Shown: piece by piece, positions 16,840 through 25,771 of the stretch | Layout of the letters: each line of letters begins with the position of its first letter | Numbering within the stretch: the stretch's first letter is position 1 | From: VRUE01 sp963697805 | Lineage (GTDB): Bacteria; Actinomycetota; Thermoleophilia; Solirubrobacterales; 70-9 | Direction: 5' to 3' | DNA length: 64,000 nucleotides | Assembly: GCA_963697805.1 (NCBI GenBank) | Contig: CAVOPB010000002.1 | Location: forward strand, 744,001 to 808,000 | The notes under the pieces: model-generated | Told to the model about the DNA's origin: nothing | What the model saw: the letters and a program-made list of their open reading frames with translations, nothing else | Database searches by the model: none | Made by a program: the position numbers and the translations under genes

Positions 16840-19125
16840 ATGCGCGAGTTGATGATCAGACTTTCCGGTTTCCTGCGGCGCCACCGTCGCACTGTGTTGG
16901 CGGCATGGGTCCTCGTCCTCGTCCTCGCCGCGCCGTTCGCGATGCGCCAGACCGAACACCTGACCGGTGGTGGTTTCGACGTCCCGGGCAGCCAGTCGAA
17001 GGCGGTCAGCGAGTCGCTCGAACGCGACTTCGGAGATGACGCCAACGGGATCGGCGTCGTCCTGCGCGCCGATGCCGATGCCGGCCCCGCGGCGGGGGCC
17101 GCGGCGGTCGTCAGAATCCGAGATGCTGTCTCGGAAGTCGACCAGGTCTCGTTGCCGCCGGCCGTCGCCGAGCGCGGGCGCAGGGAGCTCGAGCGCACCG
17201 GGACCGCGCTGCTGCCGCTGCGCAGCGAACTCAGCGGTGACGACCAGATCGACGCCGCGGCCGACCTGCGCTCCGAACTCGACCCGGGGACCGCTCAGAA
17301 CGGGGTGACCACCTATCTCGCCGGTCAGCCGACGATCTGGGCCGGCTTCCAGGAGCTCTCGAAGGAAGACCTCTCCCAGGCAGAGGCGACCGGCTTCCCG
17401 ATCGTCGCGATCATCCTGCTCGTCGTCTTCGGCTCGCTCGCGGCCGCGGCGCTGCCGCTGGCTCTCGGGTTCGTCAGCGTGACGGTCACCGGTGCGCTCA
17501 TCTACTTCATCTCGCTGCAGATGACGACCTCGGTGTTCGTGACCAACATGGCCTCGATGATCGGGATCGGGGTCGCGATCGACTACTCCCTGTTCATCCT
17601 CGCCCGCTATCGCGAGGAGCGGGAAGCCGGCCGCGGTGACGAGGGGGCCCTCGACCGGGCGCTCTCGACCTCGGGCCTCGCGGTCAGCTTCTCCGGCCTC
17701 GCCGTGATCGTCTCCCTCGCCGGCCTCTGGATGGTCGACAACCAGGCGCTCCGCTCGATGGCTCTGGGGGCGATGACGGTCGTTGCCGTCTCGATCCTCA
17801 CCGCGACCACCCTGCTGCCGACCCTGATCGCCTTCCTCGGCAACCGGGTGATGCCGGGCGGGGTGGTGGCAAGGGGCCTGAGGTTTCTCCGACGCCCGAT
17901 CAGGCGGCGGGCGGCTCAGCATAATTCCGCCATCTCCTCTGCTCCCGCTCGGGCCAGAGGAAACACAGATGGACTGGCCCTCGCTCCCGCGTCCGGGGAT
18001 GGCGGGTCTGACTCGGGAGGTTTCTGGTTGACGTGGACGCGGAACGTCATGGCCCATCCCTGGATCGCGGTGATCGGGGTGACGTCAATCCTGTTGTTCC
18101 TGGCGGTGCCGCTGCTCTCGATCGAGACCGGCACCGAGGCGGTCAAACAGTTCCCGAAGGGGAGCGATGTCCGCGTCGGCAACGAACTCGCATCGCAACA
18201 GCTGGGCGGCGGCGCCGACCCGATTCAGATCGTCGCCGAGTTCGAAGGCAACCCCGACCGGGCGGCGGTCGGCTCGTTCGTCGATCGGCTCGAGTCGACG
18301 CCCGGCGTCAGCTCGGTCGCACCGCCGGCCACCTCGGGCGAAAGCGTCCTCTTCCAGGCGACCCCGGCCGCGCCGAGCGAGTCGGACGCGGCTCGGGCCC
18401 TGGTCGGGCGGCTGCGCGACAGCGTCGTCCCGTCGAGCCGGCTGTCCGAGGTGGCGATTGTTGACGTCGGCGGCGAAACCGCTCGCAGCGATGACGCCCG
18501 GGCTCAGGTCAGCGGCTCGATGTGGAAAATCGTCCTCTTCGTCCTCACCCTCAGCTACCTCGTCCTGATGGTGATGCTGCGCTCGCTTTTGCTGCCGTTG
18601 AAGGCGGTGCTGATGAACCTGCTCTCGATCGGCGCCGCGTTCGGGATCCTCGTCGCGATCTTCCAGTGGGGCTGGTTCGACAGCCTGCTCGACTTCGAAA
18701 GCCAGGGCGCCCTCGACACGATCAACGTGCCGCTGATTTTCGCGATCGTGTTCGGCCTCTCGATGGACTACGAGGTGTTCCTGATGTCGCGGATCCGCGA
18801 GCGCTACATGCAGCACCATGACAACGAGCGCGCCGTCGCCGAAGGGCTCTCGACCAGCGCCAGGACGATCTCCTCGGCGGCGCTGATCATGACCTCGGTG
18901 TTCGCCGTCTTCGTCCTGACCGGGGTTCCCTCGATCAAGGAGCTGGGCCTCGGCGCCGCGGTCGCGATCGCCCTCGACGCGACCCTGGTGCGGCTGATCC
19001 TCGTCCCGGCGGCGATGAAGCTGCTCGGCGATTGGAATTGGTGGATGCCCTCCTGGCTCGACCGGGCCCTGCCGGAGCTGAGCTTCGAGCACGGCGCCTC
19101 GGAGCCCGAGCCGGCCGAAGCCTGA
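16840..19125 (+). CDS. MMPL-family RND-type transporter
   Basis: 761 residues with the two-fold RND plan. Helix 1 (RRHRRTVLAAWVLVLVLAAPF) is followed by a periplasmic domain (residues 45-175), five helices (180-340), a linker, then helix 7, a second periplasmic domain and five more helices. The MMPL proton-relay regions are seen: GIGVAIDYSLFILARYREE in half one and GLSMDYEVFLMSRIRERY in half two, each with the conserved Asp. It is a candidate exporter of lipids or hydrophobic compounds driven by proton motive force. The linker (residues 346-395) is long, Ser/Ala-rich and of different composition; its DNA holds nested inverted repeats (17930-17972). Confidence 0.92.
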   Translation: MRELMIRLSGFLRRHRRTVLAAWVLVLVLAAPFAMRQTEHLTGGGFDVPGSQSKAVSESLERDFGDDANGIGVVLRADADAGPAAGAAAVVRIRDAVSEVDQVSLPPAVAERGRRELERTGTALLPLRSELSGDDQIDAAADLRSELDPGTAQNGVTTYLAGQPTIWAGFQELSKEDLSQAEATGFPIVAIILLVVFGSLAAAALPLALGFVSVTVTGALIYFISLQMTTSVFVTNMASMIGIGVAIDYSLFILARYREEREAGRGDEGALDRALSTSGLAVSFSGLAVIVSLAGLWMVDNQALRSMALGAMTVVAVSILTATTLLPTLIAFLGNRVMPGGVVARGLRFLRRPIRRRAAQHNSAISSAPARARGNTDGLALAPASGDGGSDSGGFWLTWTRNVMAHPWIAVIGVTSILLFLAVPLLSIETGTEAVKQFPKGSDVRVGNELASQQLGGGADPIQIVAEFEGNPDRAAVGSFVDRLESTPGVSSVAPPATSGESVLFQATPAAPSESDAARALVGRLRDSVVPSSRLSEVAIVDVGGETARSDDARAQVSGSMWKIVLFVLTLSYLVLMVMLRSLLLPLKAVLMNLLSIGAAFGILVAIFQWGWFDSLLDFESQGALDTINVPLIFAIVFGLSMDYEVFLMSRIRERYMQHHDNERAVAEGLSTSARTISSAALIMTSVFAVFVLTGVPSIKELGLGAAVAIALDATLVRLILVPAAMKLLGDWNWWMPSWLDRALPELSFEHGASEPEPAEA

Positions 19126-19152
19126 GGAGCCCCGCCGAGTACGATCGTCCTC

Positions 19153-20586
19153 GTGGCGGGAACAGGACAGGCCGTGAGGGCCGATGAGGAGGTTGCCTTC
19201 GCCGGCTCCGTGCGGCAGGCTGAGATGGTCCGCGCCGGTGAGGTCTCCCCGACCGAGCTGGTTCGCCTAAGCCTCGACCGGATCGCTCGCCTCGACCCCC
19301 AGCTGAACGCCTTCCGGACCGTCTTCGCCGAGCGCGCTTTGCTGGAAGCCGAGCAGGCGGAGGCGCGCCTGAGTGCCGGCGAGGAGCGGCCGCTGCTCGG
19401 GGTGCCGATCGCGATCAAGGACGAAGTCGACATCGCCGGCGAGGTCAATCTGCACGGAACCGACGCCTTCACTGACCCGGCGCCGGCCGACTCGGAGATG
19501 GTGCGGCGGCTGCGCGAGGCCGGCGCGATCATCGTCGGGTTGACGCTGCTGCCGGAGATGGCGATCTGCGGCTTCACCGAGTCGGCCACCTACGGCGTCA
19601 CCCGCAACCCCTGGGATCCGCAGCGCAGCCCGGGAGGGTCGAGTGGCGGCAGTGGCGCCGCGGTCGCCTCAGGAATGGTCTCGATCGCCTCGGCCGGCGA
19701 CGGCGGCGGCTCGATCCGGATCCCGGCCGCGAGCTGCGGCCTGTTCGGCCTCAAACCGCAGCGCGGTCGCATCTCGATGGCGCCCCAGCGCGAGGGCTGG
19801 AACGGACTCGCGGTCCTCGGCTCGCTCAGCAGGACCGTCATCGACACCGCGCTCTGGCTCGACATCTGCAACGGGGGCTCGACGGAGTCGGGCGCTCCGT
19901 CTCCCCCCGAGCGGCCGTTCGTCGAGGCGGCGAGGACGCCGCCCGGCAAGCTGCGGATCGCCTGGTCGACGTCCCCGCCGCGGTCAGCGGCTCCGCCGTC
20001 GGTCTCCGAGGTGGTCAAGGGCGCTGTCGCGGAGACGGTCGAGTTGCTCGGGTCGCTGGGCCATGAGGTCAATCAGCGCGATCCCGATTGGGGCTGGATC
20101 GGGAACAACATCTCGGCTCGGTTCCTGCGTGGCGTATCCGACGACGTGGGCCGGGTGCCGCACCCGGAGCGGCTCGAACGGCGAACCCGCGGCTTCGGCC
20201 GCCTCGGCTCGCTTCTCCCGGACGGGTTGTTCGAGCGGGCGTTGCAGGCCCGCGATGCGGACGCCGCCCGGGTCAACGCGATCTTCGACACCTGTGACGT
20301 GCTGGTGATGCCGGTGATGGGCGGAACCGCCCTGCCGGTCCGGCGCTGGGAGGGGCAGGGGGCGATACGGACCGTGCTCGGGATGAGCAGCTTCTATCCC
20401 TTCTGCGTCCCCTGGAACCACCTTGGCAACCCGGCGATGTCGGTGCCCGCCGGATTCGGCGCCGACGGGATGCCGCTCGCGGTCCAGGTCATCGGCCGCC
20501 CCGGCGACGAGGCGACCCTGCTTTCGCTCGCTGCCCAGCTCGAGGCCGAGCGGCCCTGGGTGGACGCCCGCCCGCCGATCTCCTAG
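19153..20586 (+). CDS. Amidase-signature family amidase
   Basis: 477 residues from GTG. The Ser-cisSer-Lys triad is visible: Lys89 in AIKDEVD, cis-Ser163 in PGGSSGGSGAA and nucleophile Ser187 in GGGSIRIPAA. These enzymes hydrolyse amide bonds; the family includes GatA, but this protein lies without gatB or gatC and is likelier a stand-alone amidase acting on small amides or nitrile-derived compounds. It starts 27 bases after the MMPL transporter, so both may share a transcript. Confidence 0.9.
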   Translation: MAGTGQAVRADEEVAFAGSVRQAEMVRAGEVSPTELVRLSLDRIARLDPQLNAFRTVFAERALLEAEQAEARLSAGEERPLLGVPIAIKDEVDIAGEVNLHGTDAFTDPAPADSEMVRRLREAGAIIVGLTLLPEMAICGFTESATYGVTRNPWDPQRSPGGSSGGSGAAVASGMVSIASAGDGGGSIRIPAASCGLFGLKPQRGRISMAPQREGWNGLAVLGSLSRTVIDTALWLDICNGGSTESGAPSPPERPFVEAARTPPGKLRIAWSTSPPRSAAPPSVSEVVKGAVAETVELLGSLGHEVNQRDPDWGWIGNNISARFLRGVSDDVGRVPHPERLERRTRGFGRLGSLLPDGLFERALQARDADAARVNAIFDTCDVLVMPVMGGTALPVRRWEGQGAIRTVLGMSSFYPFCVPWNHLGNPAMSVPAGFGADGMPLAVQVIGRPGDEATLLSLAAQLEAERPWVDARPPIS

Positions 20587-20680
20587 CCCGTCTCTCGGCG
20601 GCTCTCATTGCCGCGCCGCAGCCAAGGGCGTAGGTTCTGCGGAGCGCCGAGCAGGCGCAATCCCTAGGTGAGGAGTGCAG

Positions 20681-21157
20681 ATGAGCGTTACCGCGAAGGA
20701 GATTGTCACCGCCAACGTCAAGGGCGATTCGATTCCGTGGGTGCCCTTCACGCCCTACAGCGAGGAGGTCGAGCTCAAGTACTTCAAGGTCGAGCCCATT
20801 CACGGCGAGATCGCGGTCTCAATGCGCTTCCCACCCGGGCTCCGGCTGCCGACGCACTACCACACCGGAACGGTCATCGGCCACACGATGAAGGGCGCCT
20901 GGCGCTACCTCGAGCACGACTGGGTCTCCGAAGCCGGCGACACCGTCTACGAGACCGCTGCCTCATCCCACACCCCCGAAAGCGTCGGCGATGAAAACGC
21001 CGAGGTGTTCTTCGTGATCGTCGGCGAGCTGCTGTTCCTCGACGAAACCGGTGAGATCGTCGCCCGTGAGAACTGGCAGACGTCGATCGAGCGCTACGAG
21101 TCCTACTGCAGGGCAAACGGGATCGAGGCCGTCGACCTGACGAGCTTCGAGGGTTAG
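20681..21157 (+). CDS. Cupin protein similar to 2,4'-dihydroxyacetophenone dioxygenase
   Basis: 158 residues with an AGGAGTG ribosome binding site. The single cupin barrel shows the first metal motif GLRLPTHYHTGTVIGHTMKGAWRYLE near residues 50-75 (His/His, then Glu or aromatic variants) and the second block with SSHTPESVGDENAEVFFVI near 98-117. The same arrangement occurs in the DAD/ChrR-like cupins that bind Fe and cleave C-C bonds of hydroxyacetophenones. Whether it is an enzyme or a sensor cannot be decided here. It is convergent with the R2-like gene, with stops 11 bases apart. Confidence 0.7.
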   Translation: MSVTAKEIVTANVKGDSIPWVPFTPYSEEVELKYFKVEPIHGEIAVSMRFPPGLRLPTHYHTGTVIGHTMKGAWRYLEHDWVSEAGDTVYETAASSHTPESVGDENAEVFFVIVGELLFLDETGEIVARENWQTSIERYESYCRANGIEAVDLTSFEG

Positions 21158-21167
21158 CCCCGGTCGC

Positions 21168-22454
21168 TCAGCCGGGGAAGACCCTGCGCATCCGCGCCAG
21201 CTCGCGGATCTTGCCCTTTGGGCGGATCCGGCGCTGGAGGAAGTACTTCATCGGCTTCTCGTCGGGCTTGGTGAACGAGATCCAGTCATTCCAGCTCGTT
21301 TCGAGAACCAGGTTCGGGTTCGGGACTTCGCCCGGCTCGGCCCTGGTTGAGCCGTTGTCGAGGATCAGGTGCCATGGCTCCGCGTCGGTGAACTTCCACT
21401 GGTAGACGACCTTGGAGCCGTTGACCGCCTTCGGGTTGGCCGAGCGGGCGGTGACGTCGAACCAGAGGCGCTGCAGCTCGGGCGAGGCTTCGGGGTTGCC
21501 GTCGGGCGGGCCGAGGACGCCGCCGAGGAGCAGCTTGACCTGGCGCTTGGCGACCTCCTTCTCGTCGAGCTCTGGGTCGAACGGGAAGACGCCCGGGGGC
21601 ATCTCCTCGGTCGGGTAGCCGATCGTCCGCCAGCGCTGGCGGATCAGTTTCAGCCCGAAGGCGAAGATGTCCTCGATCGAGAAGCCGTAGCACTCGGTGT
21701 ATTCGCGATTCATATCCGGCGGGGTGAAGACGGCCGGCCCGTAGGGGAGGACCTCGCGGAGCAACTCGATGACCGCCGCCCGGTTTTCCTTCCAGCCGGG
21801 GTTGCCTTCGCCCAGCAGTTCGGAGAGGACCTTGACCCCGAATCCGATGTGGCGCTGCTCGTCGCGGGAGACGTTGGCGATCCCGGAGCTGAAGCCCGGC
21901 AGCGATTCTTCGGAGGAGAAAAAGTCCTCGATGAAGTGCTGGCCCGGCTGGGCGAGGCTGCCCTCGACGATCAGGTGGTAGAGGGTGATCGCCTGCGCGT
22001 ACTTCGGCAGCGAGCGGTCCTTGCGAAGTTCGTCGGCCATCACGTCGAGGCGGTCGAAGATCCCGCGGTAGCCCCAGTTGAGCTGCGGCAAGGTGGACGA
22101 GAGTGTCGCCTGGATCGTGTCGCCGCCGACCCCGATGATCTCCTTGAAGAAACGGTGGAAGAAGACGGCGTGGCGGACCTCGTCGACCTGCTGGGTCGCG
22201 AGGAAGTACTGCTGCTCCTCGGTCGGGGCCGCGGTCACGTAGGGGGCGAGGGTGTCGGCGACCCGGTCCTCGCCGTAGAAGAACATCGAGTAGATCCACA
22301 TCGCCGAGCGGCGCTGGATGTCGCTGAGGGCGTCCCATCCCTCCTTGTCAGCGGAGAAGTCGATGTCGTAGGCGCTCCAGTTCCCCTGCTCCCAACGGTG
22401 GTAGAGGTCCTCGTAGGTGACGCTGTCCATCAGACTTTGCGAAGCGACGCTCAT
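21168..22454 (-). CDS. R2-like diiron protein fused to an SCP2-like domain
   Basis: 428 residues with a strong AAGGAGAA site. The N-terminal 300 residues follow the ferritin-like fold of class I ribonucleotide reductase R2 / R2-like oxidases. Metal ligands are in order: Glu in FFYGEDR (near 61), Glu and His in QQVDEVRHAVFF (near 91-94), Glu in YHLIVEGSLAQPGQHFIEDFF (near 158), and Glu and His in SRDEQRHIGFG (near 195-198). The C-terminal ~95 residues (VVYQWKFTDAEPWHLILDNG ... VLETSWNDWISFTKPD) look like an SCP2 sterol-carrier lipid-binding domain. No nrdA-like gene is adjacent. I infer oxidation of a bound lipid rather than ribonucleotide reduction. Confidence 0.75.
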   Translation of the reverse strand: MSVASQSLMDSVTYEDLYHRWEQGNWSAYDIDFSADKEGWDALSDIQRRSAMWIYSMFFYGEDRVADTLAPYVTAAPTEEQQYFLATQQVDEVRHAVFFHRFFKEIIGVGGDTIQATLSSTLPQLNWGYRGIFDRLDVMADELRKDRSLPKYAQAITLYHLIVEGSLAQPGQHFIEDFFSSEESLPGFSSGIANVSRDEQRHIGFGVKVLSELLGEGNPGWKENRAAVIELLREVLPYGPAVFTPPDMNREYTECYGFSIEDIFAFGLKLIRQRWRTIGYPTEEMPPGVFPFDPELDEKEVAKRQVKLLLGGVLGPPDGNPEASPELQRLWFDVTARSANPKAVNGSKVVYQWKFTDAEPWHLILDNGSTRAEPGEVPNPNLVLETSWNDWISFTKPDEKPMKYFLQRRIRPKGKIRELARMRRVFPG

Positions 22455-22503
22455 CTCTTCTCCTTTTGGTGTTGCATTCCCCGCGAGGGCAGCGTAGCGC
22501 GAT

Positions 22504-22521
22504 CCTGGCTGCCCAGCCAGG
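22504..22521. promoter_or_regulatory. Palindrome between R2-like and hydrolase genes
   Basis: CCTGGCTG-CC-CAGCCAGG is a perfect 8-bp inverted repeat in the 131-base gap between two divergent genes. It may be an operator shared by both. Evidence is symmetry and position only. Confidence 0.35.
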
Positions 22522-22585
22522 AATTCCTTGGGTGAGGTCGATCACACTCACTGCTTCTCCGTAAGAGCGACGATCGTGCGCATGA

Positions 22586-23458
22586 ACGAGCCGCATCGCT
22601 GGCGATCCTCCGCTGCTCGGGGAGTCTCACCGGCTCAGCCTTCCACAGGGCACGGTCGAGTATTTCCGTCGCGGCTCCGGGAGGCCGCTGGTCTTCGCCC
22701 ACGGCTGGCTCGCCAACGCGAACCTCTGGCGCCACATCGTCGACCGGCTCGTTGACCGCTTCGACTGCATCGCGCTCGACCTTCCGTTCGGGGCGCACCG
22801 GATCAGTCTCGAGCCAGATGCGGATCTCAGCGCCACCGGCTGCGGAGCGCTGATCGCCGGCGCCCTCGACGCGCTCGGCCTCGAGGACGTGACGCTGGTC
22901 GGCAATGACTCCGGCGGCGCCTACTCCCAGATCGCTCTCGCCGGCGGGGTTGAGGGTGTCGAGCGCCTCGTGCTGACCTCCTGCGAGACGCCATACGACG
23001 AGTTCCCTCCGGAGCCGTTCGACGGCCTACCGGCCGCCGCTCGCGACCCCGAGACCCTGCATCAGCTGCTCTCCGCTCTCGAGGACCCCGAGGTACGCAA
23101 ACTGCCGGTCGCCTTCGGCCTCCTGGTCAAGCACCCCCTCGACCAGGAGGCCTCCGACTCCTACGCGCTCCCCTGCGCGCGCGATCCCGACGTCCTCCAG
23201 GACACGGCGAAGGTGATGGCTGGCGCCTCGACCGAGGTCGTCCACCGCGCGGGCGCCACCCTGATCGAGAGCTGGACGAAGCCGACGCTGCTGATCTGGC
23301 CGAGCGAGGACCCCGTCTTCCCGGTCGAGCACGCTCGCCGTTACGCCGACGCGCTCCCGAATGCGGAGCTTGTCGAGATCGACGACAGCTACAGCTTCAC
23401 TCCGGAGGACCAGCCTGGCGCGGTGGCCGAGGCGCTCGCGTCCTTCGCCGCTGGGTAG
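22586..23458 (+). CDS. Alpha/beta hydrolase, Asp nucleophile, start codon unclear
   Basis: The frame is open from the codon after a TGA at 22583 and encodes a full hydrolase: strand and oxyanion block PLVFAHGWLANANLWRH, nucleophile elbow VGNDSGGAYSQIAL (Asp as in haloalkane dehalogenase-type enzymes), acid region LLIWPSEDPVFPVEHAR, and a final region where His would be expected but Tyr-Ser-Phe-Thr-Pro-Glu-Asp-Gln is seen. No ATG, GTG or TTG lies in frame before 22889, which is inside the fold. The start is either CTG at 22613 or the gene is frameshifted: an ATG at 22582 opens the neighbouring frame. The missing terminal His and unclear start suggest possible decay. It is divergent from the R2-like gene. 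Confidence 0.65.
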   Translation, partial: TSRIAGDPPLLGESHRLSLPQGTVEYFRRGSGRPLVFAHGWLANANLWRHIVDRLVDRFDCIALDLPFGAHRISLEPDADLSATGCGALIAGALDALGLEDVTLVGNDSGGAYSQIALAGGVEGVERLVLTSCETPYDEFPPEPFDGLPAAARDPETLHQLLSALEDPEVRKLPVAFGLLVKHPLDQEASDSYALPCARDPDVLQDTAKVMAGASTEVVHRAGATLIESWTKPTLLIWPSEDPVFPVEHARRYADALPNAELVEIDDSYSFTPEDQPGAVAEALASFAAG

Positions 23459-23472
23459 AAGGAGAGAAGAGT

Positions 23473-24120
23473 ATGGACGCAGCGGGATCTGTCTATGCCC
23501 AGGAAATGATCGACCGCCCGACCTGGACCGATCGCTGGCGCGCTGCGCGGATCCCGCTTGCGGTTGTGCTGCTGACCGTGGCCGTTTTTGTCGTGGGGTC
23601 TGCTCTGGAACCGCCGGGTCTCGGTGATTGCTACTCGAGGCCGCCGGCGAGCGTGCGGGAGCGCTTTGGGCACCAATTCCTTCCCATCGCCGTCCTCTAC
23701 GGCCTGTGCATCGCCGTCCTCACATGGTTGTCCGCGAGTCTGCGGAACGATGCCCTGGGCCGCCAGCGGCGTCCGGGTCGATTGGTCGCCGCCCTGACCT
23801 TCCTCGCGTGCGTCTTCTGGGTTGGGCTGGTCGCCTGGTCTTTCGATTTCCACCTCCTCAAGACGGCCCTGCCTGACCTGGCCGTTGTCGCCCTGATCTT
23901 CCTGGCCTTAGGGGTCGCGGTTTTCGGTTACCTCACCCTGCTCGGCGTGAGCCTCGTCCTGTTGCTCGAACTGCTCCTGCCAATCAATCGAACGCTGGCC
24001 AACTTCAGGCGCAACACCGCGACTCTCTCCACCACCTTCAGCTGGTTGATCCTCTTCTCCGTGGTACCGCTGCTGATCCTCGCGGCCTTCCACCCGGGAG
24101 AACTAGGCTCGTGCCGATAG
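23473..24120 (+). CDS. Polytopic membrane protein, function unknown
   Basis: 215 residues with a clear GAAGGAGAGAAG ribosome binding site. Five hydrophobic segments can be seen: residues 27-45, 70-87, 104-124, 136-165 and 190-207. No catalytic motif is recognised. A Cys-containing loop (GLGDCYSRPPASVRERFG) follows helix 1. It begins 14 bases after the hydrolase stop, so the two are probably co-transcribed. It is convergent with the acyl-CoA synthetase gene. Confidence 0.6.
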   Translation: MDAAGSVYAQEMIDRPTWTDRWRAARIPLAVVLLTVAVFVVGSALEPPGLGDCYSRPPASVRERFGHQFLPIAVLYGLCIAVLTWLSASLRNDALGRQRRPGRLVAALTFLACVFWVGLVAWSFDFHLLKTALPDLAVVALIFLALGVAVFGYLTLLGVSLVLLLELLLPINRTLANFRRNTATLSTTFSWLILFSVVPLLILAAFHPGELGSCR

Positions 24121-24163
24121 TCGATCGGGTCGCTGGGAGGGACCCCGGACTTTCTCGCCCTGC

Positions 24164-25669
24164 TCAGGCCTCGACCGAGGCCGGCTTGTCGATCTCGCGC
24201 TTGAGGATCTTGCCGGTGGGGCCTTTGGGCAGCTCGTCGATGAACCAGACGACGCGCGGGTACTTGTAGGCGGCGATCCGCTCCTTGACGTAGGCGCTGA
24301 CCTCCTCGGGGCTCAGGTCCTCGCCCTCGTGGAGGACGACCGCGGCGCCGATCTCCTCGCCCCACTCGTCGTGGGGGATCCCTACGACGGCGGCTTCGCG
24401 GATCTTCGGGTGCTCGTAGAGCACCTCCTCGACCTCGCGGGGGTAGACGTTGTAACCGCCGCGGATGATCAGGTCCTTCTTGCGGTCGACGATGTAGAAG
24501 TAGCCGTCCTCGTCGGTGCGGGCAATGTCTCCGCTGTGGAACCAGTCGCCGCGCATCGCCTCCGCGGTCGCCTCGGGCTTCTGCCAGTAGCCCTTCATGA
24601 TGTTGTGGCCGCGGATCACGATCTCGCCGACCTCGCCCTGCTCGACGGGGTTGTCGTCCTCGTCGACGACCCGCATCTCGACCCCCTCGATCGGGGTGCC
24701 GATCGAGCCCGGCTTGCGCTCGCGGCCGGGGTGGTTGGAGCAGGCGACCGGCGAGGTCTCCGAGAGCCCATAGCCCTCGAGGATGATCGCGCCGAACGCC
24801 TCCTCGAACCCGCGCAGGACCTCGACCGGCATCGAGGCGCCGCCAGTGATGCACGTGCATAGCGCGGAGGTGTCGTAGCTCTCGCGCTCGGGGTGGTGGA
24901 GCAGTGCCCCGTACATCGTCGGGACGCCGTAGAAGTTGGTGACGCGGTCGCGCTTCATCGTCTCCAGCGCCAGGGCGGGCTCGAATTTGGGCACCAGCGT
25001 CAGGCAGGCGCCGACTCCGAGCGAGGCGTTCATCGCGACGCTCTGGCCAAAGGAGTGAAAAAGCGGCAGCGAACCGAGGACGACGCTGTCGGGCCCGACC
25101 TCGCAGGTCGTCCGCGCCGAGACATCGGCGTTGCGGGAGAGGTTGTCATGGGTCAGCTCGGCCCCCTTCGGGCTGCCGGTCGTGCCCGAGGTGTAGAGGA
25201 TCACCGCCGTATCGTCGGCGGCGACATCGGCCATGCCGTCCGCTGGCGAGAGCGCCTCGAGCGTCGCGCCGAAGGCAGCCGGCTCGACCTCGATCAACTC
25301 AGCTCCGGCGTCGGCGGCGCCGTCGGCGGCCTCGCCGCAGAACCCGTGCCAGGCCAGCAGGAGCTTCGCGCCGGAGTCCTCGAGGTAATAGGCGATCTCG
25401 CGCCGCTTCAGCAGGACGTTCATCGGCACAACGATCGCGCCGGCTCGCAGGACGCCGTAGTAGGCGACGGGGAACTCCGGCACGTTGGGCAGCATCACCC
25501 CGACCCGGTCGCCGGGCTCGAGGCCGCGTTCGCGCAGCAGCGTCGCCAGTTGAGCGCTGCGCTCGTCGAGTCTGCCGTAGCTGAGCTCAATCTCCCCGAG
25601 GCGGATCGCGGGGCTGTCCGGCGCCCGCTCGGCGCCGAAGGTGACGATCGATGCCAGGTTCTCCCCCAT
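24164..25669 (-). CDS. Long-chain fatty acid-CoA ligase
   Basis: 501 residues of the ANL superfamily. The AMP-binding P-loop is ILYTSGTTGSPKGAELTHDN (near 162-181), the A5 block is ILEGYGLSETSP (near 293-304), and GDWFHSGDIARTDEDGYFYIVDRKKDLI (near 376-403) includes the Asp that binds ribose and the hinge. The A10 Lys lies in PKGPTGKILKREI near the C-terminus. It activates fatty acids to acyl-CoA through an acyl-adenylate. It may supply the acyl-CoA dehydrogenase, enoyl-CoA hydratase and thioesterase-like proteins found elsewhere in the window, though these are not in an operon with it. Confidence 0.92.
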   Translation of the reverse strand: MGENLASIVTFGAERAPDSPAIRLGEIELSYGRLDERSAQLATLLRERGLEPGDRVGVMLPNVPEFPVAYYGVLRAGAIVVPMNVLLKRREIAYYLEDSGAKLLLAWHGFCGEAADGAADAGAELIEVEPAAFGATLEALSPADGMADVAADDTAVILYTSGTTGSPKGAELTHDNLSRNADVSARTTCEVGPDSVVLGSLPLFHSFGQSVAMNASLGVGACLTLVPKFEPALALETMKRDRVTNFYGVPTMYGALLHHPERESYDTSALCTCITGGASMPVEVLRGFEEAFGAIILEGYGLSETSPVACSNHPGRERKPGSIGTPIEGVEMRVVDEDDNPVEQGEVGEIVIRGHNIMKGYWQKPEATAEAMRGDWFHSGDIARTDEDGYFYIVDRKKDLIIRGGYNVYPREVEEVLYEHPKIREAAVVGIPHDEWGEEIGAAVVLHEGEDLSPEEVSAYVKERIAAYKYPRVVWFIDELPKGPTGKILKREIDKPASVEA

Positions 25670-25700
25670 TCCCGCAGGGAGTCTACGGCCCCTGAATCCA

Positions 25701-25751
25701 CGCCGAGCTTGCGTTTGCCGTCGTATAGCGACGGCAAACGCAAGCTCGGCG
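25701..25751. repeat. Perfect 23-bp inverted repeat, 5-base loop
   Basis: Arms at 25701-25723 and 25729-25751 are exact reverse complements (arm begins CGCCGAGCTTGCGTTTG) around TATAG. It lies between the divergent fadD-type and PRC genes, so it cannot terminate either. It could be an extended operator, a cruciform, or a REP/MITE remnant. Confidence 0.9.
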
Positions 25752-25771
25752 TTGAGATAGGGTCGCGGCCG

